Origin: an uncultured Oscillospiraceae bacterium | GTDB taxonomy: Bacteria > Bacillota > Clostridia > Oscillospirales > Acutalibacteraceae | Direction of reading: 5' to 3' | Assembly: GCA_900541905.1 (NCBI GenBank) | Contig: UQLQ01000024.1 | Coordinates: forward strand, 1 to 25,044 | DNA: 25,044 bases | Part shown: one piece after another, positions 15,627 to 22,957 of the stretch | How positions within the stretch are numbered: position 1 is the stretch's first letter | How the letters are laid out: each line of letters begins with the position of its first letter | Translations under genes and position numbers: made by a program | The notes under the pieces: model-generated | Database searches by the model: none | What the model saw: the letters and a program-made list of their open reading frames with translations, nothing else | What the model was told of the DNA's origin: nothing

Positions 15627-16166
15627 ATGAAAAGGAAGGCGTGGTGGCAAAACTTGAATGTAAAAAGAATGATTTTGTCATCCATGCTGATTACCAATGC
15701 GCTGACTATTTTCATCATTGAAGCACAGCTTCCGCCAATTGCTCCAATCCCTGGTATCAAGCTCGGTCTTGCCAATGTGGTCACGTTATTTGCAATTTAT
15801 TTACTGGGATATAAAGAAGCTGCCAAAATTCATATTTTGAGAATTGTGTTGGGCAGCATTTTTACAGGGCAAACCATTTCATTTATGTACAGTATCAGCG
15901 GTGGTATTTGTTGTTTGCTTGTTATGATGCTATGCAGAAAGCTCATATCAAAAGATTTTATTTGGCTGGCAGGTATTTTTTCCGCAATTGCCCATATTGT
16001 AGGACAGTTGGCCGTGGCCATGCTGGTGTTGGGCACTGTCAGTGTTTTGTATTATGCACCAATTGTATTAGTCAGCAGTATTGTAACCGGATTTTTTACT
16101 GGATTATGTGTTCAATTTTTATTGAAAAAGCATGAAAAAACATTTTGTAATATGTTAAAAAAATAA
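15627..16166 (+). CDS. Gx transporter / heptaprenyl diphosphate synthase component I family membrane protein
   Basis: A 179-residue integral membrane protein with about five spans. The segment APIPGIKLGLANVVTLFAIY and the following GYKEA are the signature of the Hpre_diP_synt_I family (Gx transporters). Members have been named for heptaprenyl diphosphate synthase subunit I but are transport-like membrane proteins, often beside ApbE and NusG_II genes. It starts 12 bases after the NusG_II gene. The ATG at 15627 lacks a clear ribosome binding site, so it may depend on translation of the upstream gene; a downstream TTG is possible. A strong terminator follows directly. Confidence 0.85.
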   Translation: MKRKAWWQNLNVKRMILSSMLITNALTIFIIEAQLPPIAPIPGIKLGLANVVTLFAIYLLGYKEAAKIHILRIVLGSIFTGQTISFMYSISGGICCLLVMMLCRKLISKDFIWLAGIFSAIAHIVGQLAVAMLVLGTVSVLYYAPIVLVSSIVTGFFTGLCVQFLLKKHEKTFCNMLKK

Positions 16167-16195
16167 AGGCTGTGTAAATGAACACAGCCTTTTAT
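16165..16195 (+). terminator. terminator of the apbE module
   Basis: A perfect 11-base stem (16165-16175 with 16182-16192) and a six-base loop. The left arm overlaps the last bases of the membrane-protein stop region. Confidence 0.9.
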
Positions 16196-16228
16196 GAAAA
16201 ACAGAAATGATATAGAGTGATACATGAT

Positions 16229-16834
16229 ATGACATTAGAACAAGACATCCAATTTGCATTGGAACATGATGAAGCAATAGAATATAAACAATATGAAAAC
16301 GAGATACTTGCAGATATTGCAATTGAAAACATTGAGTTTGAATCTGTAGTTTTAACAAACTGCAAATTTATGAACTGCAATTTTGAGAGAGTATCTTTTT
16401 ATCATACCAAACTGAATCATTGTGAATTTGCAAATTGTAATTTTTCCGAAGGTTATTTCAAACATGTGCAATGGATTGACTGCAAAGGAGACGGCGCTGA
16501 TTTTAGCCAAAGCTCTTTTATGAATATCACCATTGAAAACGGCTCCTATTTCTGTACCAACTTTACTGAAACATTATGGGATGATGCCAGTATTCAGAAT
16601 GCAAACATGTCAAATGCATTCATGCCGGAAAGTAAGTTCAAACGTTTTTCCGTTGTAAATACCAATTTGGAAAAAGTGGATTTTTTTAAAACAACTTTGA
16701 AGGGAATTGATGTTTCTACTTGTAACATTGCAGGAATTACAGTGTCGGAAAACTTTAACGAAATTAAAGGAACCAAAATAGATGCATTGCAAGCTGCGGA
16801 TATTGCACAGTTGGTTGGTGTAAAAATAAAATAG
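16229..16834 (+). CDS. pentapeptide-repeat protein
   Basis: The 201-residue product is built of pentapeptide repeats of the A(D/N)LxX type, seen as runs such as CKFMNCNFERVSFYHTKLNH, then CEFANCNFSEGYF, and later ANMSNAFMPESKF with VNTNLEKVDFFKTTLKG. This forms a right-handed quadrilateral beta-helix, broken once around residues 85-110. Size and pattern resemble the DNA-mimic branch that includes Qnr and MfpA as well as many proteins of unknown role, so gyrase protection is possible but not supported by more than the fold. I prefer the ATG at 16229, seven bases after GAGTGAT, over the GTG at 16217. It is a single-gene unit between two terminators. Confidence 0.88.
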   Translation: MTLEQDIQFALEHDEAIEYKQYENEILADIAIENIEFESVVLTNCKFMNCNFERVSFYHTKLNHCEFANCNFSEGYFKHVQWIDCKGDGADFSQSSFMNITIENGSYFCTNFTETLWDDASIQNANMSNAFMPESKFKRFSVVNTNLEKVDFFKTTLKGIDVSTCNIAGITVSENFNEIKGTKIDALQAADIAQLVGVKIK

Positions 16835-16866
16835 GCTGTCTGTTAAGACAGCCTATTTTATTTTTA
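16827..16866. terminator. bidirectional terminator between pentapeptide gene and ppa
   Basis: A perfect 15-base stem (16827-16841 with 16846-16860) with a GTTA loop and T/A-rich tails on both sides. It overlaps the last codons of the pentapeptide gene and ends just before the stop of ppa. Confidence 0.93.
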
Positions 16867-16868
16867 GA

Positions 16869-17402
16869 TTATTTACAGAATTTTTCGTTGTAAGCTTTAA
16901 TGCAGTTAGAAATAATTTCAACTGCAGCGTCTCTTCCGCTTACTTCTTCAATTGCAGTTACTTTGTGTTCTAATTCTTTGTATACTGAGAAGAAGTGTGA
17001 CATTTCATCAAAAATATGTTTTGGAAGTTCGTCAATATCTTTATAAGTATTGTAAGTTGGGTCATTAAAAGGGATTGCAATGATTTTTTCGTCTTTTTCA
17101 CCGCCGTCTACCATACGGATGACACCGATTGGATAGCAGCGTACCAAAGCAAGCGGTACAATATGCTCAGAGCATAGTACCAAAACATCCAATGGGTCTC
17201 CGTCTTCTGCATATGTGCGTGGAATAAAGCCATAGCTTGCAGGATAGTGGGTAGATGTGTAAAGTACGCGATCCAACTTTAAAAATCCGGTTTCTTTATC
17301 CAACTCATATTTTGCTTTTCCGCCTTTTGTAATTTCAATTACCGCGTCAAAATCTGTTTCTTTTACTCTCTCAGGGGAGAGGTCATGCCATATGTTCATC
17401 AT
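16869..17402 (-). CDS. ppa: soluble inorganic pyrophosphatase (family I)
   Basis: This cytoplasmic enzyme hydrolyses pyrophosphate to phosphate, pulling biosynthetic reactions forward. The 177-residue product has the family I signature DGDPLDVLV from Asp67, whose acidic residues bind catalytic metal, and the upstream YPASYGFIPRTY segment. Family I enzymes are the usual E. coli-like type, whereas many Firmicutes instead use the family II (DHH) enzyme. The frame extends farther upstream, but GGAGG followed by about ten bases points to the paired ATGs; I give the first, at 17402, with 17399 as the alternative. It is a single gene ending at the shared terminator. Confidence 0.94.
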   Translation of the reverse strand: MMNIWHDLSPERVKETDFDAVIEITKGGKAKYELDKETGFLKLDRVLYTSTHYPASYGFIPRTYAEDGDPLDVLVLCSEHIVPLALVRCYPIGVIRMVDGGEKDEKIIAIPFNDPTYNTYKDIDELPKHIFDEMSHFFSVYKELEHKVTAIEEVSGRDAAVEIISNCIKAYNEKFCK

Positions 17403-17568
17403 GATCAATATGCCTCCAAATATTTGTGTTCTTTTCATATTCTATCATATTACCGCACAATTCTACCATATTTTTAAGCAAACATCAACCGCTACTTTTG
17501 GTATGGCGATTTTTTAGGTCAATTTTTCATTGTATCTGCATATCATTACACACGGGGGTGTATCTATT

Positions 17569-17862
17569 ATGAAATGCAGTATTGCAGATATGAGAAATAA
17601 AGAAGTAATAAATCTGCAGGACGGTACACGATTGGGCTTTGTAGGCGATGTGGAAATTGACACGGAAAATGCAAAATTAACAACCATTATTATATATGGC
17701 AGGTCCAGATTATTTGGTCTGCTTGGCAGAACTGACGACATTATGATTCCTTGGGAAAATATTGATGTGATTGGAGATGAAACCATTTTGGTCAATCATA
17801 CCATATACGCATCTCCGCAGCGAAGAAAGCAGAGCTTATGGAGCCAGTTTTTTGGCGGATAA
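17569..17862 (+). CDS. YlmC/YmxH family PRC-barrel sporulation-associated protein
   Basis: The 97-residue product is a PRC-barrel domain: it begins MKCSIADMRNKEVINLQDG, continues LGFVGDVEIDTENAKLTTIIIYG and ends IMIPWENIDVIGDETILV, the hallmark of the YlmC/YmxH family. The Bacillus member lies just downstream of sigE-sigG and is linked to sporulation, though its role is undefined. The start is set by GGGGGTG at 17554-17560 eight bases before the ATG. Here it stands alone before rpsB, about 8.6 kb from sigE and on the other strand from sigG, another sign that the ancestral cluster was broken up. Confidence 0.9.
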   Translation: MKCSIADMRNKEVINLQDGTRLGFVGDVEIDTENAKLTTIIIYGRSRLFGLLGRTDDIMIPWENIDVIGDETILVNHTIYASPQRRKQSLWSQFFGG

Positions 17863-17889
17863 CCAATGGCAGAAAAGTATAAAATATAC

Positions 17890-17918
17890 TTGCAATTTTA
17901 TATTTGCCATGCTATAAT
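17890..17918 (+). promoter_or_regulatory. rpsB promoter
   Basis: TTGCAA (17890-17895) and TATAAT (17913-17918) are 17 bases apart, and TGC precedes the -10, giving an extended -10. Transcription would start near 17925, leaving a leader of about 100 bases. Confidence 0.8.
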
Positions 17919-17939
17919 AATACGGTTCAATATAACACA

Positions 17940-18000
17940 CGTTACAGTATGACGAAGTTGGTGCTTGATTTTTAAGTGAAATTCGTATATCGCTGTAACG
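17940..18000 (+). ncRNA. candidate structured leader of rpsB
   Basis: Between the promoter and rpsB, CGTTACAG (17940-17947) pairs perfectly with CTGTAACG (17993-18000). Inside, ACGAA pairs with TTCGT, and the apical part contains CTT/AAG. The paired element ends just before the purine-rich ribosome binding region of rpsB. S2 is known to regulate its own mRNA in other bacteria; I infer a similar role without being able to assign a known RNA family. Confidence 0.5.
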
Positions 18001-18027
18001 GAGGATACAACCAAGGAGGATTTTAAA

Positions 18028-18780
18028 ATGGCAGTAGTATCTATGAAACAATTATTGGAGGCCGGTGTACACTTTGGTCACCAAACAAGAAGATGGAACC
18101 CTAAAATGGCTCGTTACATCTTCACAGAACGTAATGGTATTTACATTATCGACCTGCAAAAAACAGTAAAGAAATTGGAAGAAGCTTACAGCTTTATCCG
18201 TGATATTTCCGTTGAGGGCAAACCTGTACTATTTGTTGGTACCAAAAAACAAGCTCAAGATTCTGTAAAAGAAGAAGCAGAACGTGCAGGCGCTTACTAT
18301 GTAAATGCCAGATGGCTTGGTGGTATGATGACTAACTTCAGCACCATTCGCCGCAGAGTAAGCCGTTTACAACAACTAAGAGCAATGGAAGAAGACGGTA
18401 CATTTGATTTGTTGCCAAAGAAAGAAGTAATTAAACTTCGTCTTGAAATTGAAAAATTAGAGAAATTCTTGGGCGGCATTAAAGAAATGAAGCAACTTCC
18501 GGGCGCTTTGTTTATTGTAGACCCACGCAAAGAAAGAATTGCTGTAGCTGAAGCGAAAAAATTGGGTATTCCAATTGTTGCAATCGTTGATACAAACTGT
18601 GACCCGGACGAAATTGATTACGTAATTCCTGGTAATGACGATGCAATTCGTGCTGTTAAATTGATTTCTGCTACAATGGCAAATGCTATTATTGAAGGCA
18701 GAGAAGGTCAAATGGGTGCAGCAGCTCAAGAAACTGCTGACGAAACAGCAGCTGAGGAAACAGAAGAAGCTGCTGAATAA
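18028..18780 (+). CDS. rpsB: 30S ribosomal protein S2
   Basis: S2 is a late-assembling small-subunit protein. The 250-residue product is full length, starting AVVSMKQLLEAGVHFGHQTRRWNPKM (the family's glycine-histidine GVHFGHQTRRWNP signature) and containing GALFIVDPRKE and the IPIVAIVDTNCDP segment. It ends in an acidic Glu/Ala tail, as is common in Firmicutes. AAGGAGG lies a few bases before the start. It is followed by tsf after a hairpin, the standard rpsB-tsf pair. Codon use is more even and GC a little higher than in the neighbours, as expected for a highly expressed gene. Confidence 0.98.
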   Translation: MAVVSMKQLLEAGVHFGHQTRRWNPKMARYIFTERNGIYIIDLQKTVKKLEEAYSFIRDISVEGKPVLFVGTKKQAQDSVKEEAERAGAYYVNARWLGGMMTNFSTIRRRVSRLQQLRAMEEDGTFDLLPKKEVIKLRLEIEKLEKFLGGIKEMKQLPGALFIVDPRKERIAVAEAKKLGIPIVAIVDTNCDPDEIDYVIPGNDDAIRAVKLISATMANAIIEGREGQMGAAAQETADETAAEETEEAAE

Positions 18781-18793
18781 GATTCGCATTTTG

Positions 18794-18824
18794 AAATATC
18801 CGTCTTTTGCGACGGATATTTTTT
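18794..18824 (+). terminator. hairpin with T-run between rpsB and tsf
   Basis: A perfect 11-base stem (18794-18804 with 18811-18821), a six-base loop and a T run to 18824. It is a partial terminator or attenuator that would lower tsf relative to rpsB. Confidence 0.85.
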
Positions 18825-18850
18825 GAATACAGCTTAGGACAATCTATAAT
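18823..18850 (+). promoter_or_regulatory. candidate tsf promoter
   Basis: TTGAAT (18823-18828) lies 16 bases before TATAAT (18845-18850). It directly follows the rpsB hairpin, so tsf could be transcribed alone. The -35 matches four of six positions. Confidence 0.55.
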
Positions 18851-18883
18851 ACTATATTTATATAAAAATCGGAGGAATGAAAA

Positions 18884-19798
18884 ATGGCTTTTACAGCAAA
18901 AGACGTTGCACAATTACGTGAAAGAACCGGTTGCGGTATGATGGACTGTAAGAAAGCACTTACAGAAGCAAACGGCGATATGGATGCAGCAATTGACTTT
19001 TTGAGAGAAAAAGGTTTGGCTGCTGCTGCAAAAAAAGCAGGCCGTATTGCTGCTGAAGGTGTTGCATATGCAGCTACCAATGAAGCAGGTAATGTTGGTG
19101 TTGTAATTGAAGTAAACGCTGAAACAGACTTCGTTGCGAAAAATGATGAGTTCAACAACTTTGTAAAAATCTGTGCACAAACTGTTATGGATCAAAATCC
19201 TGCTGATGTAGATGCATTGTTGGCTTGCAAAGCTGCCGGTTCTGACGAAACAATCGCTGATATTCTTCAAGAAAAAATCTTGACCATCGGTGAAAACATT
19301 AAAATTCGTCGTTTTGCACGCAGTGAAGGTGCTGTTGTAACTTATATTCACGGCGGCGGACGTATGGGTGTTATGGTTACCTTTGACACAACTCCTGAAA
19401 TTGCTTCCAAACCTGAATTTGTGGAATATGCAAAAAACATTGCAATGCAAGTTGCTGCAATTGTTCCAAACTATGTTTCTGAAGCAGAAGTTCCGGCAGA
19501 TGTAGTAGAGCATGAAAAGAAAATTCTAACAGAACAAGTTGTAGATTCCGGTAAACCTGCAAATGTTGCTGAGAAAATTGTAGAAGGAAGAATGAAAAAA
19601 TTCTTCAAAGAAATTTGCTTGCTTGACCAACCATATGTAAAAGATGGCGACATGAGCGTACAACAATATACAGATGCAACAGCAAAAGAGCTTGGCGGCG
19701 ATATTAAAATTAAAAGCTTCGTTCGTTTTGAAAAAGGTGAAGGTATCGAAAAACGTGAAGATAACTTCGCAGATGAAGTTGCTAACATGGTAAAATAA
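18884..19798 (+). CDS. tsf: elongation factor Ts
   Basis: EF-Ts exchanges GDP for GTP on EF-Tu. The 304-residue product has the full domain order: the N-terminal domain starting MAFTAKDVAQLRERTGCGMM with DCKKAL, then the TGCGMMDCKKAL signature, then the EVNAETDFVAKNDEF segment of the first core subdomain and the later ICLLDQPYVKD and dimerization segments. CGGAGG is well spaced before the ATG. The spacing from rpsB contains a hairpin and a possible promoter, so the two may be partly uncoupled. Confidence 0.98.
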   Translation: MAFTAKDVAQLRERTGCGMMDCKKALTEANGDMDAAIDFLREKGLAAAAKKAGRIAAEGVAYAATNEAGNVGVVIEVNAETDFVAKNDEFNNFVKICAQTVMDQNPADVDALLACKAAGSDETIADILQEKILTIGENIKIRRFARSEGAVVTYIHGGGRMGVMVTFDTTPEIASKPEFVEYAKNIAMQVAAIVPNYVSEAEVPADVVEHEKKILTEQVVDSGKPANVAEKIVEGRMKKFFKEICLLDQPYVKDGDMSVQQYTDATAKELGGDIKIKSFVRFEKGEGIEKREDNFADEVANMVK

Positions 19799-19835
19799 TT
19801 TTATTGTTTTGCTGAGTGTTTCACATTAGATAAAT

Positions 19836-19870
19836 AAAAAGAGCCGGGGACTAACCCGGCTCTTTTTATT
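19836..19870 (+). terminator. terminator after tsf
   Basis: A perfect 13-base stem (19836-19848 with 19855-19867), including a GC-rich GAGCCGGG core, a six-base loop and a T-rich tail. Confidence 0.95.
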
Positions 19871-19875
19871 TTCTA

Positions 19876-19905
19876 TTGACAAAGTACACCTTTTTAACTT
19901 AATAT
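19876..19905 (+). promoter_or_regulatory. promoter candidate for an RNA between tsf and murC
   Basis: A perfect TTGACA (19876-19881) is followed after 18 bases by TAATAT (19900-19905, four of six positions). No annotated gene on the plus strand follows until 22088. Confidence 0.5.
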
Positions 19906-19911
19906 TTTACG

Positions 19912-20225
19912 CTTTACACTATATGTGTTTGTCTTCTGACAATACTTTTTCAAGTACTCAGTATATAACGTGAAAACGCTATACTGAGTTAGCAGATATG
20001 ATAGGAATCAGTTTATTTGTTTTCGCAGGAGGATGGGGAGGATTAGTAAATTTGTTGTTTAAGATATAGAAGTGTGCCTAATGCCGGCCGTTGACTATGG
20101 TGAACGTTATATGGAGTGTATGAAAATGAAACATAAAATGTTCATCCAATCAAAAGCAGTATCTGAACTCATAAAATAGAAGTATAAAAAACACGCAGTT
20201 AATTTTACTTAACTGCGTGTTTTTT
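19912..20225 (+). ncRNA. candidate small RNA gene between tsf and murC
   Basis: No convincing protein gene lies between tsf and murC. After the promoter candidate there is a long hairpin, ACTCAGTATA (19956-19965) with TATACTGAGT (19980-19989), capped by CGT-GAAA-ACG, then two Shine-Dalgarno-like purine patches (20027-20032 and 20035-20041). The unit closes at the terminator hairpin at about 20187-20225. A 23-residue hydrophobic glycine-rich reading frame (19998-20069) and a 32-residue frame (20081-20179) also lie inside; neither has a good ribosome binding site. The 5' end is estimated. Confidence 0.4.
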
Positions 20226-20227
20226 CG
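20186..20227. terminator. bidirectional terminator beside murC
   Basis: A stem of about 13 bases with a further A/T extension (20187-20202 with 20209-20225) and a TTTTAC loop. Runs of A and T on both sides allow it to end murC (minus) and a plus-strand transcript. Confidence 0.9.
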
Positions 20228-21634
20228 TTACATGGTAGTTCCTGCAAATGCTTTATTCTCAGCTTTTTTATATTTTTCTACAATCATATTTGCACAGCGA
20301 TAAATATCACCGCCGCCTAATGTAATGATTAAATCTCCCGGTTGGGCACGTTCTATGACATAGTCGCTAATTTCATCAAAGGTTTTTAAGCATACACTTC
20401 CCGGAACTTTTGCACCTAAATCTTCAGCATAAATATTATAGGTATTTGTTTCTCTGACAGGCAATATTTCGGTTAATATCACGTGGTCAGGGATAGACAA
20501 AGCTTCTGCAAAATCGTTCAGTAATAAGAAAGTTCTGGAATACGTATGAGGCTGGAAAATAGCCCATACATTTTTAAAGCCCATATGCATAGCTGCTGTT
20601 AAGGTTGCATTTAATTCTGTGGGGTGATGTGCAAAATCATCGGCAACGACAATATCGTGAAAGGTTCCCAGTCGTTCAAATCTTCTGTGTACGCCTGTAA
20701 AATCGTGTAACCCTTTTGCAATATCATTTCCGGAAATTCCGAAGTAGTCAGCGGTAGCAGCGGCTGCAAGAGCATTCATAATATTATGTTTTCCGGGAAC
20801 AGAAAGACGAATGTCTGTAAGGGGAGCACCCTGCTTCATTAAAGTAAAATCTTCAAATACATTTGGCTCTTCTTTGATATTGGCAGCTGAATAGTCATTA
20901 TCAGCACCCATGCCGAATGTAATAATTTTGACGCCTTGGATACCTTTAATTGCTTTTTTCACATTTTCATCATCACCGTTTACAATCAGAACTTTGCCGG
21001 TTTGATTGGAAAATTGATGAAAGGATTTAATGATATTTTCGAGAGAACCAAAGTATTCCAGATGGTCAGCATCTATATTTAAGATGATTGAAATGGCAGG
21101 ACTTAATTTTAAAAAAGTATCTACATACTCGCAAGCTTCGCAAATCATAATATCAGATTTACCTGCACGGCCATTGCTTCCGATAAACGGGAGTTTTCCT
21201 CCAATGATAGCAGAAGGATCTTTTCCGGCTTGGATAAATAATTGTGTAAGCATACCGGTTGTAGTTGTTTTTCCATGTGTTCCTGAAACGGCAATGGAGT
21301 CCTGATAATGTGCTGTGACTACACCAAGCATTTCAGAACGTTCCAATGTTGGAATTCCGCTTTTCAAAGCAGCAACCAATTCAGGATTATCTTTTTTGAC
21401 CGCAGCTGTATATACAATTAAATCTGCACCCTTGATATTTTCAGCTTTTTGTCCTATGACAACCGGAATTTGATAGGAGCGAATTTTTTGAACTGTTTCG
21501 GACTCAGAAATATCTGAACCTGTAATATGATAGCCTCTATGGTATAAAATTTCTGCAATGGGACACATACCAGAGCCGCCTATACCAATAAAGTGTATGT
21601 GTTTTACGGTATTTAAAATGTTTTGGTTTTCCAT
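20228..21634 (-). CDS. murC: UDP-N-acetylmuramate--L-alanine ligase
   Basis: MurC adds L-alanine to UDP-MurNAc with ATP, the first step of the peptidoglycan stem peptide, in the cytoplasm. The 468-residue product has the three Mur ligase domains: the UDP-binding N-terminal Rossmann domain (HFIGIGGSGM, GSDIS), the ATP-binding domain with the P-loop GTHGKTTT from Gly118, and the C-terminal domain with HRRFERLG and ADDFAHHPTE. The frame continues nine codons upstream, but AAGGAG nine bases before the ATG at 21634 decides the start. It is a single-gene unit with a strong promoter (21799-21827), a leader of about 158 bases and the terminator at 20186-20227. Confidence 0.96.
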   Translation of the reverse strand: MENQNILNTVKHIHFIGIGGSGMCPIAEILYHRGYHITGSDISESETVQKIRSYQIPVVIGQKAENIKGADLIVYTAAVKKDNPELVAALKSGIPTLERSEMLGVVTAHYQDSIAVSGTHGKTTTTGMLTQLFIQAGKDPSAIIGGKLPFIGSNGRAGKSDIMICEACEYVDTFLKLSPAISIILNIDADHLEYFGSLENIIKSFHQFSNQTGKVLIVNGDDENVKKAIKGIQGVKIITFGMGADNDYSAANIKEEPNVFEDFTLMKQGAPLTDIRLSVPGKHNIMNALAAAATADYFGISGNDIAKGLHDFTGVHRRFERLGTFHDIVVADDFAHHPTELNATLTAAMHMGFKNVWAIFQPHTYSRTFLLLNDFAEALSIPDHVILTEILPVRETNTYNIYAEDLGAKVPGSVCLKTFDEISDYVIERAQPGDLIITLGGGDIYRCANMIVEKYKKAENKAFAGTTM

Positions 21635-21750
21635 ACAACAATGCTCCTTAATAACATTCACTCAATTTCTATTTGTAACTTTTTCAATCGTAAAAGATAT
21701 ATTCTTAATATATAATATTGCTTTAAACTCATAATGGAAACTAATATTTT

Positions 21751-21789
21751 TCGATATGACGAATCTTTATAAAATGATACGTCATTCGA
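21751..21789 (-). other. hairpin at the 5' end of the murC leader
   Basis: On the minus strand TCGAATGACG pairs with CGTCATATCGA with one bulge, just after the expected transcription start near 21792. There is no T-run, so it is not a terminator; it could stabilise the mRNA or be part of a leader element. Confidence 0.4.
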
Positions 21790-21798
21790 TTCTTTAAT

Positions 21799-21827
21799 AT
21801 TATAGCATTAAAAAAATTGCTTTGCAA
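21799..21827 (-). promoter_or_regulatory. murC promoter (extended -10)
   Basis: On the minus strand TTGCAA (21822-21827), 17 bases, then TATAAT (21799-21804), preceded by TGC. The -35, spacing and TGC-TATAAT are the same as in the rpsB promoter. Confidence 0.8.
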
Positions 21828-22047
21828 TTTTTTACTGATAAAAGCGAAAACGTTCTCATAACAGTCAAAATTTTGAATATGGAAAGACGTTCCTTTCAAT
21901 GTTTGTTTTACCGCTGTTTTGAGGTTGTTATAGCATTAAAAATTATATTACATCCATAAATATTGATATATCTTTATGCTAATAAAGTATATGACAACAT
22001 ATTTTTGTATTGGACCAACCTGTAACGCACAATATTTATTATATTTC
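21805..22047. other. AT-rich spacer between divergent murC and dpaA promoters
   Basis: No gene seen. TATAGCATTAAAAA appears at about 21801 and again at about 21930; on the minus strand this reads as the extended -10 of murC followed by a second, weaker copy without a -35. Confidence 0.5.
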
Positions 22048-22056
22048 CATAATATA
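22029..22056 (+). promoter_or_regulatory. sigma-K type promoter of dpaA-dpaB
   Basis: AC (22029-22030), a 17-base spacer and CATAATATA (22048-22056) match the sigma-K pattern AC-N16/17-CATAnnnTA exactly. Transcription would begin near 22063, 25 bases before dpaA. spoVF (dpaAB) is a sigma-K gene in B. subtilis. Confidence 0.7.
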
Positions 22057-22087
22057 GATTATCAGAAGTACTACGGGGGTTGGTTTT

Positions 22088-22951
22088 ATGGTTGAGATGA
22101 ATCGTTTTGGTATTTTAGGTGGAGATAAAAGACAAATTTATCTTGCGCAATCTATAGCAGCAGATGGATATCAAGTATATGCATGTGGCTTTGATGAAGA
22201 TGTTGAGATGAAACGTGTTGTAAAAGTTTCATTTGATGAATTAACCGATACATGCGGTTTAATTATTCTTCCGTTGCCTGTAACACAGGATGGAAAATAT
22301 TTAAATATGCCTTTCAGTAAAGAAAAATTTTTATTGGACGACACATTTGCAGAAAAAATGGTTGATAAGCAGGTATTTGGCGGTGCATTAAATCGATTAA
22401 AGTCAACCAGCACACTTTGGAACAAAATTGCAATGTATGACTATTCTATGAGAGAAGAGTTTGCTGTACAAAATGCAGTTCCAACAGCCGAAGGCGCAAT
22501 TATGATTGTTATGGAATTAAGTGAAGGAACCATTAATGGTTCAAACTGTCTTGTGACCGGATATGGACGAATTGGCAAAGTATTAAGTGAGATGTTGAAA
22601 GGTCTGGGGGCAAATGTGACTGTCAGTGCGCGTAAACCGGCAGATTTAGCTTGGATTCAATTAAATGGTTATCAAGCGGTACAAACCTCTCAATTAGCTG
22701 ATTTACCCGGTAATTTTGATTTTGTGTTTAATACAATACCCTCTTTCATTTTTACCAGAAAAGTATTATCCAAACATCATAAAGATACACTCTTTATTGA
22801 ATTGGCATCCACACCAGGAGGTTTTGATAAAGAAGCGGTTTCTAAATTAGGATTAAAATTGATTCCGGCATTATCATTACCGGGGAAAGTAGCACCTAGG
22901 GCAGCAGGAAACATTATTAAAGATACGATTTACAACATTATGGAGGAGTGA
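22088..22951 (+). CDS. dpaA: dipicolinate synthase subunit A
   Basis: DpaA with DpaB makes dipicolinic acid from dihydrodipicolinate in the mother cell; the product loads the spore core with calcium. The 287-residue product has the N-terminal segment FGILGGDKRQIYLAQ and a C-terminal NAD(P)-binding fold with the G-x-G-x-x-G motif at 158-163 (TGYGRIGKVLSEML), and a conserved ELASTPGGFD stretch. GGGGGTTGG lies just upstream of the ATG. dpaB starts seven bases after its stop. The upstream sigma-K promoter agrees with late mother-cell timing. Confidence 0.96.
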   Translation: MVEMNRFGILGGDKRQIYLAQSIAADGYQVYACGFDEDVEMKRVVKVSFDELTDTCGLIILPLPVTQDGKYLNMPFSKEKFLLDDTFAEKMVDKQVFGGALNRLKSTSTLWNKIAMYDYSMREEFAVQNAVPTAEGAIMIVMELSEGTINGSNCLVTGYGRIGKVLSEMLKGLGANVTVSARKPADLAWIQLNGYQAVQTSQLADLPGNFDFVFNTIPSFIFTRKVLSKHHKDTLFIELASTPGGFDKEAVSKLGLKLIPALSLPGKVAPRAAGNIIKDTIYNIMEE

Positions 22952-22957
22952 GGTATT

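Noticed and set aside
19998..20069. Hydrophobic Gly-rich 23-residue frame
   Set aside because: Not listed as a gene: no good ribosome binding site, and it lies in a region better explained as structured RNA. Kept only as an alternative in the findings.
21811..21833. Perfect ten-base stem with A and T runs, like a terminator
   Set aside because: It coincides with the -35 (TTGCAA, itself palindromic) and spacer of the murC promoter; there is no transcript for it to end, so the symmetry is probably incidental.
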